Origin: Tigriopus japonicus
Taxonomy: Eukaryota > Arthropoda > Copepoda > Harpacticoida > Harpacticidae
Length of the DNA stretch: 64,000 nt
Assembly (NCBI GenBank): GCA_010645155.1
Contig: JAAGOF010000104.1
Location: 3,015,418-3,079,417 of the forward strand
Reading direction: 5' to 3'
The translations under genes were made by a program, and so were the position numbers. Shown here in pieces: positions 42,098 through 54,400 of the stretch (the first letter of the stretch is position 1; the number at the start of each line of letters is the position of its first letter). The notes beneath the pieces are model-generated. The model made no database searches. It was not told the origin of the DNA and worked only from the letters and a program-made list of their open reading frames with translations.

Positions 42098-45000
42098 TCA
42101 ACATGGAACCTGTTTGTAGTCCAAGCTGAATCCAGTAAATGTAGCCAATCTAGTGCCCTCGCTGGGCACTGTCCGCACATTCATCACGAACGGAACGTTT
42201 TCCAATGCTAGAAATAATAGAATCCAAAAGATTATTTTTTAATATTTACCATCAATGAAAACAGAAATCCGATTTTTTATCTACTAAGTTTTAGCATGTA
42301 TGGTGTCTTTTTGCAATACATACACAGCCACTTTGATATTCTACAGATGCATGGACAAAATATAATAGTCTTTGTTTCAAAAGTTGCGCGTTATTTGCGA
42401 ATTGAGTTCTTAAGAATGTGCTCGGTTGTTCGTCGTTTGTAAGTCATTGCGGGAACCAAAAAAAGGCTTAAATAGAGTGAAACGCAAGGTGCCATAAAAA
42501 GATTCATTTCTTGTTGTTAGTTAGTGGAAAAGGTAATTGCATTTCCAACTGATTTGCTCATGCATGTTTATGTTCTTGGTTTACCACGTGACGTTTTTGA
42601 AGAGTTGATGAACAACTTACATTGTAATGTTCCTGGAGTGGCTGTTCCGGGAACTCCTCCAAATACTGTATTACATCGCATGGAAGGGACGGAAGTCACT
42701 GGAAAAGGTAAATCAAAATATAGTTATAAAACCTCAAAGGCATTCAACCAACCCTCCTTAAAAGTGTCTCTAGGTGATATCTTTACGGTTAATCTGCTTG
42801 ATCGATTAACTGCTTGAACCTTTGGTACAACCAAGAAGCACTGAAAACTGGAGTGGGAGGCTAATGGTGAGAAATATGATTTCCAGAAGGATTAATTCAA
42901 TTGCGTTCTTCTTCAAAGGAGAACTTGCTTGTAATCAGTAGACGACGTATTTCAATTTTCAGCTCAATCGAATGCCGGAGTAAAAAGTTGTGCCTTCTCA
43001 AACTTATGTACTGTAGAGAGCATAGAATGAATGAATTCGCCCTTTTGGGGTAAAGCAATTCCCAGAAAAGGCTAGTTCATTCCTTGTCGTTAGGATTTGC
43101 ACTGAACTTTGAGAGAGCATAACTTTTGAATCCGATGTTTAATTGAGCTGAAAATTGAAAATTGAAATACGTATTCTTAGCAACACAAGCACGGTCTCAT
43201 TTGCAGAAGAATATAATTGAACTGTTCCTACTGGAAATCACGATTCTTCTCGTTAGCCTCTCAGTCCAGTGAAATTCAGTGGTTCTTGGTACAACCAATC
43301 ATGCTTGTTGTCGGATGGAATTTTTAAACCAGATTGGCTGGAGCATCAGGAAACGACAAAACAGGCACAAAAAATTGGAACCTCTATCAAATGAGAACTT
43401 CTTGTGAAACAATTTTTACTATATTGAAGAATCGAATACGTGACCATTACAAAAAAATTCTTCAGAAAATACAATGACAAGGACGGAAAAAATATAAATA
43501 TTAGAAGCGTCTCTTCACATTTTTGACCATTTGTGGCATTTACCATCAAATATACCATAAATTATCTGATTTTTAATCAAAGTTTTTGCTAAGTTATGAG
43601 GTTTAACATAAATGGTGTCTTTTTGCAATACATGCACAGCAAATCTTACAGCCTCTTTGACACATTGTTTTAAACTTTCTTGAAATAAAAGAAGTTACCG
43701 TCAAAATGGTGGAGCCATGTTGTGTTCGAAAAGGCTTGTTTATAGCAATAATTAATTGATAACAATTTATATTCTAACCGATTCTGGATTTCTTAATCAG
43801 TAGATAGTGCAACTATTCTCACCGACGTCTTGTTGAAGTCCAGGGGTAACGGCGAAGACATTTTGAATAACTGTGCTTGGAATGGTAACATGATTGAGGG
43901 CCATACAATTGTCCTGAAAACAAAGTAAGATGGATTTCAGTTCAGGGGATGTGGTTGGTGACACTGAAGACGTTTGCTGTCTCAAGTCTTATCAATAAAT
44001 GTGATACTTGTCGGGGAAAATGCCCACCAATGAAAAACAAACGTCATTTTTTGTTTGAAACATTTTTTTTGTAAATAATTGTGAAAAACTTCAGTTTGGC
44101 AGTGCAGGAGCAACTTTGATCGCTCTCTATTTTCTCGAGAAGAGAGCGAATGGCAACCTTCCAAATTTTCATACACAAGAACAATTTCCAAAGTTGCATC
44201 ATCCATAGGTCGGTTGTTGAGGTAGTTTATAAATATAGTAGAAACACAGCTAGTAGGTCGGTTGTTGAGGTAGTTTGCAAGAGTAATAATAACATATCGA
44301 GAAACACAGAAAAAGCTTAATCGTTTAAAAGTTTCTTAATCGCAGCTGATGTCGCGAAACTTGATCGAGCATGCTTATTTCTACTCCGTCTCATATGCTT
44401 CTTCTGTGTTTCTAGATATGCTTCTTCTCTACTTCCAAGGTACATCAACAACCGACCAAGAAACATAGAAGAAACTACAGTTCTATATACGCAGAAATGT
44501 CACTCCCAAATTGTTCGTGATTCAACAAGCTTGCACTGTGTGTGCGATGGGATTGCACATTGAACACAACTAGTTACAGTATGTGATTCAAAACTGGAAT
44601 TTGCGTCTTCAGGGAGTCATTGGTGGAATTGCTCTCGCAACTGCTATGCTCGAACAAAGGCAATGCATGAAGAATCAAGTCACTTGGCACCCTGGCTACT
44701 GGACTGCTGAAATGAGCTCAATACAAATCTCCACTGACCTAACTGGAGTGACATTTCTGTCTATATAGAACTCTAGAAGAAACATATGAGACGGAATAGA
44801 AATAACCACGAACCATGCTCGATCAGGTTTCACTGCATAAGCTGGGTTTATCACGATTGAAAAACGCAGCTTATCTAACGAAACTTGATTGAGCTTTGTT
44901 ATTTCTACTTTGTCTCATATGCTTCTTCTATGTTTCTAGATATGCTTCTTCTCTACTTTCAAACTGCCTCAACAACTGACCTTCTATCATGTCCGACTGA

Positions 45001-46898
45001 CTGTCTCTGGTTTCAAAATGCGTTGTGATAAAGGTCAAGGGTTGTGTAAGTCTCTTAATCATTCCAATCAAACTTGCAAATTTATCAGGTCAAGTTACAA
45101 AACTAATTCTAGTTTTAAGGATAATTTAGAATAAGGAGAATCTCACCGAAACACCAGCCGGTGCAGCTTGATCCAAACTAAATGGATCAGGGGAAGTGAT
45201 AGCTGATTCTGAATATTCGACGGAGCAATAACCTGTTAAAAGCCCACGATAATGCACAAATGATATGAATTCAGTATTCCCACTTCTGGGAAGTGAAGAA
45301 TGACATGTAATCTGTAAAGGAATAGAATACCTTCGTTTTGTCGAATACAATTACTGTAAACTTGGTTCCCGAGCAATTGACCACCGGGAAAATTATACGA
45401 TGTGATCGTGCCTGTGCAACCCGTGAAATATTGAGTGCATCCACTTGGAGCCCTAGAATACTTCGCCGTGGTACAGATGAATTACAATCTATCTATTGAT
45501 GGACTAATACCGAACTTTGCTGGTGCAATGAATATAAGACACTTTGATGTTGTAGCGTCTTTCTGCCTCTCCCGTGCCTTGAGCAATGTTCACTTGACCA
45601 GCAGTAGTTCCTGTTCGCCCACTTTCAAAGTACACTGAAGTAACAAAATTACATATTCATGAGTTAATAAATTCAATCAAATGTTCCGATCATATGCACT
45701 CACTATGTTGACCGGTGAGAATGCCGCAGATTGCCGATGGAAAGGCGTTTTGCGATGTGGAATGAGGACTGAGTACCGTCAAACTGTCTCCAGTTCCCCC
45801 ACACGAACCTCAAGAGAGATGAAAATAAATCATTAATCTGAATGCAAAATTTCATAAATTTTCCTAAATCTACGTGGACAAAAACGAAAGAGGTGCGACT
45901 GTTGAAAAATAAGAAATGGACAGGTTAGTGTGTGAATTACCCGCATCTGTTCCAAGTGGAAGGTTTGTGATTGAAAGAAAATCCAATCTAAAGGGCAAAA
46001 CAAACACAACCATTGACAAAGAAATGAAACAGTTACATAACTGACCTCTTACCTGATTTGACAAATATCTAAAACAAATATAAATGTTCAAGCAAAGCGA
46101 ATAAAAATATTTATTTTTTGCCGGGTTCTCTTACCATCTGAAATCCGATTTAAATTCACAGAACAAATTCTAGCATTATTCGTGTCCGCCCCAGGAAATC
46201 CCATATTCTTAATAAAAAAAAATATCAGTAGTAACTTTAACGCTTTGACTTGTTCTTTTATCTTTTAATTGCTTCGAAATAAATCATTATACTTACACGA
46301 ATGTAGGAGCAATTCTAAAAGTTAAAATCTTGTAATATAAGATGACTGCCCTCATTGAAATTCAAGCTAAAAGTGTTACTCACTTGACTTACAGTACCAT
46401 CGCATCCAGTTACCACAAAGAGACAGCATACGCCAAAACCTATATTGAGAACGAAAGTTAAAAGCAAATTGCAAGTTTTCTGTCAGTTCAATGATATTGC
46501 AATTACGGTTTTGATTACCTGAAGCACAGTTTCCATCCGACATTCCTCCTCGAGTGGAACATTCTTGAACACTCAAACAAGTGCCCGTAGTTCCCACGGA
46601 AGAAATGGCCCCGCAAGCATCGTTCTACAAAAGGACATGGTTTTAAAGACCCCCTAGGATGATCTAAAAATATTAATTGCAATACCCTGAATCTGACGAT
46701 GTTGAATAGACTGAAGAGCTCTGAAATTGGAAATGGATTTTGATACTTGCCTCAAAAACGAAGGAACAAGAAAGCCTTACTTTTCTGTCTGTGGAACCCG
46801 GGTTGTGTCAAGGTTCGATTAAGACGGACACCCAAAACGTGTCCGATATTATACAAAGTACAAAAAATAAGAATTGTTATATAGCTTTTGGAGATCAT
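42098..46898 (-). CDS. Secreted CUB-domain protein, gene D (15 exons, 394 aa)
   Basis: Exons in transcript order: 46781-46898, 46686-46720, 46519-46624, 46384-46439, 46297-46314, 46135-46207, 46053-46068, 45941-45987, 45704-45808, 45511-45634, 45331-45452, 45147-45232, 43823-43913, 42621-42698, 42098-42207. They sum to 1185 nt, one open frame, all GT-AG. The start is the methionine that gives a good signal peptide (MISKSYITILIFCTLYNIGH); an upstream in-frame ATG lacks that property. The order is the same as gene C: cysteine module (NDAC, GTCLSVQEC, GNCASGFGVCC), first CUB-like region (CQIRLDFLSI, GILTGQHMYFE), second CUB-like region (APSGCTQYFTGCTGTITSYN, GYCSVEYSE, DNC, GFSLDYKQVPC). By eye about two-thirds of residues equal gene C. 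An extra cysteine (FTGCTG) is unique to D. It is divergent from gene B. Extracellular; function unknown. Confidence 0.9.
42832..43287. mobile_element. Palindromic hAT-like MITE (AAGCACTGAA family), copy 2
   Basis: Ends CAAGAAGCACTGAAAACTGG and ...AAATTCAGTGGTTCTT, flanked by a perfect 8-bp direct repeat GGTACAAC. Self-complementary throughout. It lies in gene D intron 13. Confidence 0.85.
44205..44457. repeat. Palindromic MITE (CCTCAACAACCGACC family), copy 3
   Basis: Starts ATAGGTCGGTTGTTGAGGTA (present twice at the left end, at 44205 and 44251) and ends TACATCAACAACCGACC. It lies in gene D intron 12. Confidence 0.8.
44771..44982. repeat. Palindromic MITE (CCTCAACAACCGACC family), copy 4
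   Basis: Arms AGAAGAAACATATGAGACGG and CTCATATGCTTCTTCTATG around AAACGCAGCTTATC; ends CTGCCTCAACAACTGACC. It is in the same intron as copy 3, 314 bases away. Confidence 0.8.
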
Positions 46899-47158
46899 GC
46901 TCGTGCTCAAACAGACTTGTAAAGACGTATTGGTCAAACTCTCAGGGAAATTCACGTAAAAACAATTCATTGGATGCTGCCGATATTCCGAATCTGTTGG
47001 CGCTCGACAAAGTGGCCAATGCGTTTCTTTTAAAAGCGTGCCCTCAAAGTTCTCAATCCCAATTTTGTAAAGGGTACCTCTACTTGTTTACCGACCCTCT
47101 TTGTAGCACCAGTAATAAAATGTGCGCTTTCCAATTTGTAGATCATATTTTGGTGGTA
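46871..47158 (+). other. Coding-like exon of unknown identity
   Basis: An open frame of about 95 codons ends at a good donor (TTGGTG|GTAAGA at 47159). From about 46950 it reads like protein (SLDAADIPNLLALDKVANAF, QFCKGYLYLFTDPLCS, NKMCAFQFVDHILV) with four cysteines. It lies on the plus strand in the divergent D/B spacer and its start overlaps gene D exon 1 on the other strand. No partner exon was found downstream before gene B. It may be a relic exon or part of an unrelated gene; the family is not recognised. Confidence 0.35.
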
Positions 47159-47619
47159 AGATATGAACACATATCTCGGGGTGGATTAAAATGACGTTCC
47201 TGTTTTAAATCAGTATTTAACAATAAAATCCTGGTTTGAAAAGAGTTGTTTAATTTGTTTTTTATTCTTCTCCATGATGTATTTTCATAGGTTTAAATCT
47301 GTGGAAATTTATATAAAATTCAACTTCACCATTGTTGTTGACTAAAGATTCTAAAGTCAAAGAAACCATCCAATCTTTGTGTTAACTGTTCTCCGAACAC
47401 AAAGACAGAAAAAAACATTATGAAATATAACAAAGAAAACTTTGTGCAGTTTTTAGGTAAAAGATAGATCTCCTCCTCGCAAACTTAAGCGCATAAGGGG
47501 AATGATGGAGAAGGTGTATTTTTTTGGTTGGGTTCTTTTTTTTGTTACTGCTACAAGGAATAGGATTCCCTGAAAAGAAAGCTTATCAATAATTTTGCAA
47601 CATAAAATATAAAATCAAC

Positions 47620-47760
47620 ATTTATGTGATATTTGGTCTACCAACGAATTACTGTTGGCAGATCCGTACAACCCTTGAATAGTGGGTTGATGAGGATTAG
47701 TATTTGAAAAATTTGTCCAATCCTACTTTAAATGCTGTTATTTGGTTGACATTTTTCATT
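47620..47760 (-). pseudogene. 3' end of a non-LTR retrotransposon ORF2
   Basis: The minus strand gives ITAFKVGLDKFF, then (shifted) HQPTIQGLYGSANSNSLVDQ and a C-terminal IS-KC, the same tail as at 56020-56212. It is followed by a short 3' UTR. Confidence 0.75.
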
Positions 47761-48200
47761 AAGCCAAAAAGGTTTTTGGGCCAAAACATGGTCCAGGATT
47801 TCAAGAACAAATAGGGTTGTCCAGGTAAAAGAAATTACTAGCATCTGAGCTTATATGACTTCTTCTGCGTAAAAAACATGGAAAGACGAAACCAATTCTG
47901 TTTATTTGAAAACAATTAAATCGAACATTGTACACAATATATGCATAAAACTTTTGGACAACATTTTGTATCATTAAATTTTGAGCTTTTCTGACATAGT
48001 TAAAAATGGAGGCAAGTTGTCAGACATAATATTTGTCCAAGAACAGTAACCTTGCGGTTTTTTGCAATTTTGGACTTTTTTGAATGAAAAAAAGTGCTCC
48101 CCAATTTATCATCTAACTTGACAAGCCCAAATGAACATGAAATATGGCTTGTTTAAACCACAGATGAACGACATTCAATACTTCTTTACTTGTCGGCGGG

Positions 48201-48229
48201 CCTAGAGCTCTATAATATAGAGCTCTAGG
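48201..48229. repeat. Perfect 14-bp hairpin upstream of gene B
   Basis: CCTAGAGCTCTATA, one A, then the exact complement, 177 bases before the gene B start codon. Flanks on both sides contain GGCGGG/GCGGGCC. Confidence 0.9.
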
Positions 48230-48405
48230 CGGGCCTACATTGGCACTGCATCTCGGCCAAAAACAGACGCACCATTCAAAAATCTCCAGTAAGTCATTCC
48301 TTCTCCTCACTGCCATCGGTAAACAATTGGGAATCACTTAAAAATGGACTTGTCTATTTTTATGAACTTCTTGACACTTGTACTTTTTCAGATTGCAAAT
48401 CCACC

Positions 48406-51400
48406 ATGGCTTTACCATTGTTTTTCACCAAGTATATTCTAGTCAGTGTCTTCAGTCTGACACTTTGTGTGGTGACTTCAACGGAGGCTTCTCAGAGCGC
48501 CGTCAATGCATCCGAAAATCAATCTCGTCACGGAAAAGGTTTGGAGTCGAAATACACCCAATACATTGAAATCGGCCTGAAGGATCAACTCTTCTTCTTT
48601 CACGTTTTAGTCTTGTCTTTGTTTCAAATTGTTCAATTTAAGGTAATTATTCCTCAGCAAAAAATCATGGAACCATCTCTTTTAGTGAAAGGGAAGAACG
48701 GGTAAGCTTCAATTTTCAATAGCTTTTTCAATGCCGGACGCAAGTGCAAACTTTAACCCAGATATTATGCTCTAACCCCACCCCTATAATGAAATCTGTC
48801 TGGATTCAAAACAATTTTATAACGATTCCTTTTAGAATGACCCTTGTACAACCGGAGGAACTCGAAATGGAACTTGCTACACCCGTAAGATAAAAAAAAA
48901 CAAAAATTTCACAACCTTAGTTACGCCCTTTTCATTCATTTTAGAGGGCGAATGCACAAGTCGCGGTAAGACAAAAAGTCATTTGGTAGTTTCAGGAGAA
49001 CATGTCAGTTTTTATTGAGCTGTGTTGTGTTCGAGCTATACATATTGTTGATATATACAAATCGTTGTGGCTGGAGGAGGAATTTCTTAATACACCTCTA
49101 AATGCTGATATTGAATCTTTATCTTTCCATTTTTCTAAATGTATGTTTATTTTCCTTAAGTGCTACTTTACACTTTTCAATAGGTTGACAATTGTCAAAC
49201 CATAGTTTAATTTGGGAGGGTAGTCACAAAGTTTTTGATTCCTTTTTTGAAAAGGCGCGGACACTTTTCCAGGCGAAAAGTCTGGAAGCATGTTCCATAA
49301 GGCTATCGCTCTCTGTTCAAATGCTTTGCTGGAGGATTTTGGATGTGGGCGCGTTAAGACATTGGTACCTAATTGATGAGTTGACACACCAGCGGGCCGG
49401 TGTACAAGTTTTAGTTTGTCCGATACAAATGGAATATATCCATCCATAGTATATTGTTACTTCACGTGTCAAAAGCCTTCTTTTGGTTCAAAAAATGATC
49501 CAATCAAATATTTGAGATAACTATACACGGAGCCTAAATCCATGACAATAGTCGGATGGGCCCGAGATCGCAGATTCAAAAGGTTTTTTCTTGCAGAGCA
49601 AAAATTCTAGACGTTTCCCAATGTAGGTCAGCTCGGTCAGCTGAAAACTAGCAGTAGGGAAAAGTTAATGGCGTCAACCATTTAGATTTTCTGCACAAAA
49701 AAAATTCACAAAAAAACTTTTGAATCCGCGGCCTAGGGGATCGCTTAGGGGAGCAAAACTGCTAATGAGAATTAACAGAAGAAAGTTTGAGCTTCCTATT
49801 TTTTGATCACCAGGAGTTGCTTCAATGTTTGAATTTTGATTTGAATTGAATTTGAAAATTTCGAGCTTTCTCATGAACAAAAGTAATTTTCTGCTGTCCG
49901 ATAAACTCGGACTCCCATTATTTACAATGGACCAAGCAAGACATTTGCCAAAACCTGAAGTTAACGTTATTTGCCCAATATTTGCCAATGTATGGAAACA
50001 GAAATAGATGCATGGCAAAACAGGTTATATCACCATATGATTTTTAAAGGTTGATATGCATGAATATTCTCGACCAACATTATTTTTGATGCCCGCGATC
50101 AGTATTTGTATCTGTCCATATCTGTGGACTAGGCATGCTTGTCAGAAAGTCTAAATGTCTGGGTTGAATGAAATTTTCAGGATTGAAAGCTCAAAATAGA
50201 AATCTTAAGAAGGTAAAGTTGATCAGCAATATACCATATGCTCCCACAAAATGGGGGTTATTGCGAAAATTCAACATCACTTGAATAATTGTAATTTCGG
50301 TGTCTGACTGGACATTTTATTAGCAAGCATTCACAAGTCATCACGATGCACACACGTACATTTTATATTTTTTTATTTTATTGACCGCCTTCTCCTTTTC
50401 CGAGACTTCTTCCAAGCCTGAAGAGGTCAGGTCCAAAATATTATTTACCAAAAACTTACTTTATTGCCCTACAAATAATTTTATGGCCCTACCAATCCCT
50501 TCATTGCCCATGAATGAATCATGTCTTAACAAACACATGTCAAACGCACAACTGCTTGTACGTCTGAAGCCTCCATCTCATTGATGAGGAATGATCCAAC
50601 AAAGTAGTTGTGGTAGGCTTTTATACGGAGGCACTGAGTGCCCAACACTCCAACTGATGTACTTGAGGTAAGTGGAAGTCAATGTGTTAGGACAAAACAC
50701 TGAAAATTTTAAATATAATTTAGATAACATACAAGTATGTTTTATAGTGGCCCAAAATTTCTGCCTAAGTAGACCTTCTGGAAGAATTTATGATGTTGGA
50801 TGTCTCTGTATTCAACCTTGTGCAGAAAATTTCGAAGACTTGGCGTGAATTCTTAGCAATTATTCCTAAATAGCTGAACACCTTCCCATTCATAAAACCA
50901 AAGGCTTAATGAATGTTTTCGTCAAAATTTGCAAAACTCCGATTTTTCAAAACATATGCCCCCAGTGAAGAAATATTCTTGAAATTCCTTCAACTAGTTC
51001 ATCGTAAAACGTTCACTAAAATTAAGATTTTTGTCATTTTATTAAACAAGCCCGTCCCATAAGTTTTTATCCTTGTATTGTTTTGTTTTTAAGGAATATC
51101 AAAACCATGCTCGTAGAAAACAAGTAGTATCGCGTTTCATTTTATTTTCCAATTTTAGAAGGAACGTCCTTGGGTGCTTGCGCTAATGGCTTCGGGGTCT
51201 GTTGTGCTTGTAAGTTGTTATGGTTATTGGTCTAATGAAACCAATCATCTCATCACAATAATAAATTATTAATGAATAATAAACTACTGATGATAAATAA
51301 ATAATTCTGGCTCTACCTTGTCTAACCTGTAACTCGAGAGACTCATTTGATTCACACTTTCTTCCAAAAATGTTGGAAACTGTAATTACTTATTGTGAGA

Positions 51401-54400
51401 CAAAGTTTGAGTCCCCTTCAGACTATGAAGATTGATTAAATCAATTTCAAATGAATAGCACTTAAAAAGTATGATTTTCAATTTACTCTCAGACCATTCC
51501 AAAATATTGTATTGCCAAGTAATTCTTCACTTATTTTTGGATGTTTTATTTAAACAGCGTGCGCTTTATTGAATTTACCTTTATTTGTAAACAGGTCATT
51601 TGTCGTTTTTCAAGTCCATTAATTTGCCAGAGGTGAATTTATCATTTTCCTTGCAGGAATGAAGCAACTGTAAGATAACATTTTAAAACTCATTGCCAAA
51701 TGTAACATACATTTTAAATATTTTAGTTTTTAGTTACTCAAGATCAAGACATCCTATGGGGGACCTTGTTAACACCAACCATATCAACTTGTCCACTTTT
51801 GTCATTAGTGATGGTATTTTCTTTCAGTCATTTTGAGTTGTGGAGGAATGAGTTCAGAGAATTGCACATATATTGTTCAAGCTGCCACCACTATCCCCAT
51901 CAACCCTTGCAAATACACCATTTGTCCATGCGATAAACATATTTGTCGACTCCGTTTCGATTTTACGGTGAGAATGTGGTGACTCTTCCCGCATTTTGAG
52001 AATGCTTTAAGCAGGGAATCGACTCATTCAGGAAGCACTGAATTTCTGGAGTGGGAGGCTAGCAACGAGAATAATGATTTCCACTAGGATTAATTCGATT
52101 GCAATCTTCTACAAACGAGATCTGTCTTGCATTCAGCAGACTACGTTTTTCAATTTTCAGCTCAATGGAATGCCGGAGTAAAAAGTTGTGCCTTCTCAAA
52201 CTTACGTACTAAAGAGAGCATAGAATGAATGAATTCGCCCTTTTGTGGTAAAGCAATTCCCAAAAAAGGGCTAGTTCATTCATTCTCGGTAAGATTTGCA
52301 CTGAGCTTTGAGTGAGCATAACTTTTGACTCCGACGTTTCATTGAGCTGAAAATTGAAATACGCATTATTTTCAACATAGGCAAGGTCTCAATTACAGAA
52401 GAACGTAATTGAACTGCTCCTGCTGGCAATTACGAATCCTCTCGTTCTCTTGTTAGCCTCTTAGTCCAGAGAAATTCAGTGGCTCTTGACTCATTTCATT
52501 TACACGCAGGGCTTCAATATCAATGGTCCAGTGACTGCTAGCGCCTTCTCTGATCCAAACTTGTCAGCACCTACCACACAAGGTACTTTGGAAAAAACTT
52601 TGAAATTATATTGGACAGAAGTTCCTTTTTTGTTGGTAAATCATTGCTGAACAACTTTTAATTTAGGGGGTGCGATTGGTGATTGTACGACTGATTCATT
52701 CACCATCACAGCACCAGGAAATTTTGCTCCACCTCTCATTTGCGGATTCAATAGTGGACAACACAGTAAGGAAGATGAGTAGCAAAAGTTACTCATATTG
52801 TGAAGACGGGTTCATATTTGACTCTGGTTTCAGTGATTGTGGACGCGTGTGCGGAAAAATGCAATGAGGTTAATTTTGGATTGGCCGGAGGAGGGACACG
52901 AAGCTGGGACATCAAAGGTAAACAAAAAAGGCAGACTACTGTTTATTCTATTCCGAGTTCAGTCAAAGCTGGATATATGAATTCATTTTTGTCCCGAGTG
53001 TTTCAAAAGAAACGGATCACCTTCTTATATCATATATAACTCGTGATTGAAACCATATACAGGGTTAGGCAGAATTAGTGAAACATTATATTCAAGATCA
53101 TGATTAAAGCCCTTGGTGTGTGCCACAATTTCAAATGAAAGATTAAAAACCATAACAGGATACAGAAATATTGTCAAGGAACCCTGGACAAGGTGACAAA
53201 AAGAAGGTGAGGACTCCCACGTTGGTCAAATCCACTACCTTTAAGATTACATGAAATCCGGCTTGATCCATGAACAAGATGGCTAAAGACTAAAATTTGT
53301 CCCCATTACTTGTGGTTAGATCTTGAAAACGCCAAGAAGGGTAACAAGGACCACTTTTGGTTATAGTTGAAGCAGCATGGGATGATAACCAAGAGGAGGA
53401 ATGGGTGCGTGCAAGTTGTAACATTGATATCAAGACGTTCAGGGTGGTGATTTGACTCAGAGGGGTACATGACAAATAACATTCCATTATGTTATATTAT
53501 GTTGTATGCGAACCAACTTCTTAGAGCAATCCTATCCCATTGACCTTGTTGGTAAAGAGTTATTTCACAATATCCTTGTTTCACTAATTCTGCCTAACCC
53601 TGTATGTATCTCACTTTCATTGGATATAATTGGCTAAACTTTTGGCTTGAAGAGTCTGAAAAAGCAATTTCACCCTAGTTTATTACTGAAGCGACGACGA
53701 TATTTCCCGTGAAGGGACGTTTTTTAAAACAGAGTATTCGTGACCCCGACTTTTTTCCCTTTTGAAATTTGACTCTAATCTAAAACAGGACGACATAAAG
53801 GGAATAAAACCATACCTATCTTAGGAATTGTTATCTGCCGCATCTTTTTGAGCTTCAAACATTTTTGGTGAGATCAACGTATTCCGAGTTACGGACATGA
53901 TTTCCTGTTCAGTTTTTTATGAATAACCCTGGACATAGACATTTTGAAGGTGGTTACAGGTTATGTTCTGTAATTGACGGTCTGATTTAATACAATAATT
54001 ATTCAATTTTTAACCATAGTTGGATATAATAGTTATAACAGTAATTAAAAAGTTTTGTTTCTCTTTTACCACCGGAATAAAAATATTTGCGCATTTTAGG
54101 TGTATAGGGGTGAGCACTTCAAAATTGTTTCCAACTCATTTTTATCTTTATTGTTGTCCCGTGTGATCACACATTATTCTATTCTAATTATTTCATTCAT
54201 TATTCCATTTAAACATCATTCTGAATTGTGACACGCTCTTCTCTGTTAACAGTGACTCAATATGCTTGTGGAGACGAACAAGGAGGTGAGTTTAGGGTAA
54301 ATTGTACAAATTATTGAACAATTCCTAGTGACCACTTTTGCAGGACCTGATGGTTGCCTTCAGTATTTTACGGGCTTAACGGGGACAGTGGCCAGGTATG

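Larger units (their letters stand above)
47159..48405. promoter_or_regulatory. Divergent spacer upstream of gene B
   Basis: With 46899-47158 this makes up the 1507 bases between the D and B start codons. It contains a retrotransposon tail (47620-47760) and a perfect hairpin at 48201-48229. The promoter of B should be in the right-hand part. No TATA box was identified with confidence. The B start codon has a strong context (CCACCATGG). Confidence 0.45.

Noticed and set aside
42524..42817. 97-codon plus-strand ORF
   Set aside because: Antisense shadow of gene D exon 14.
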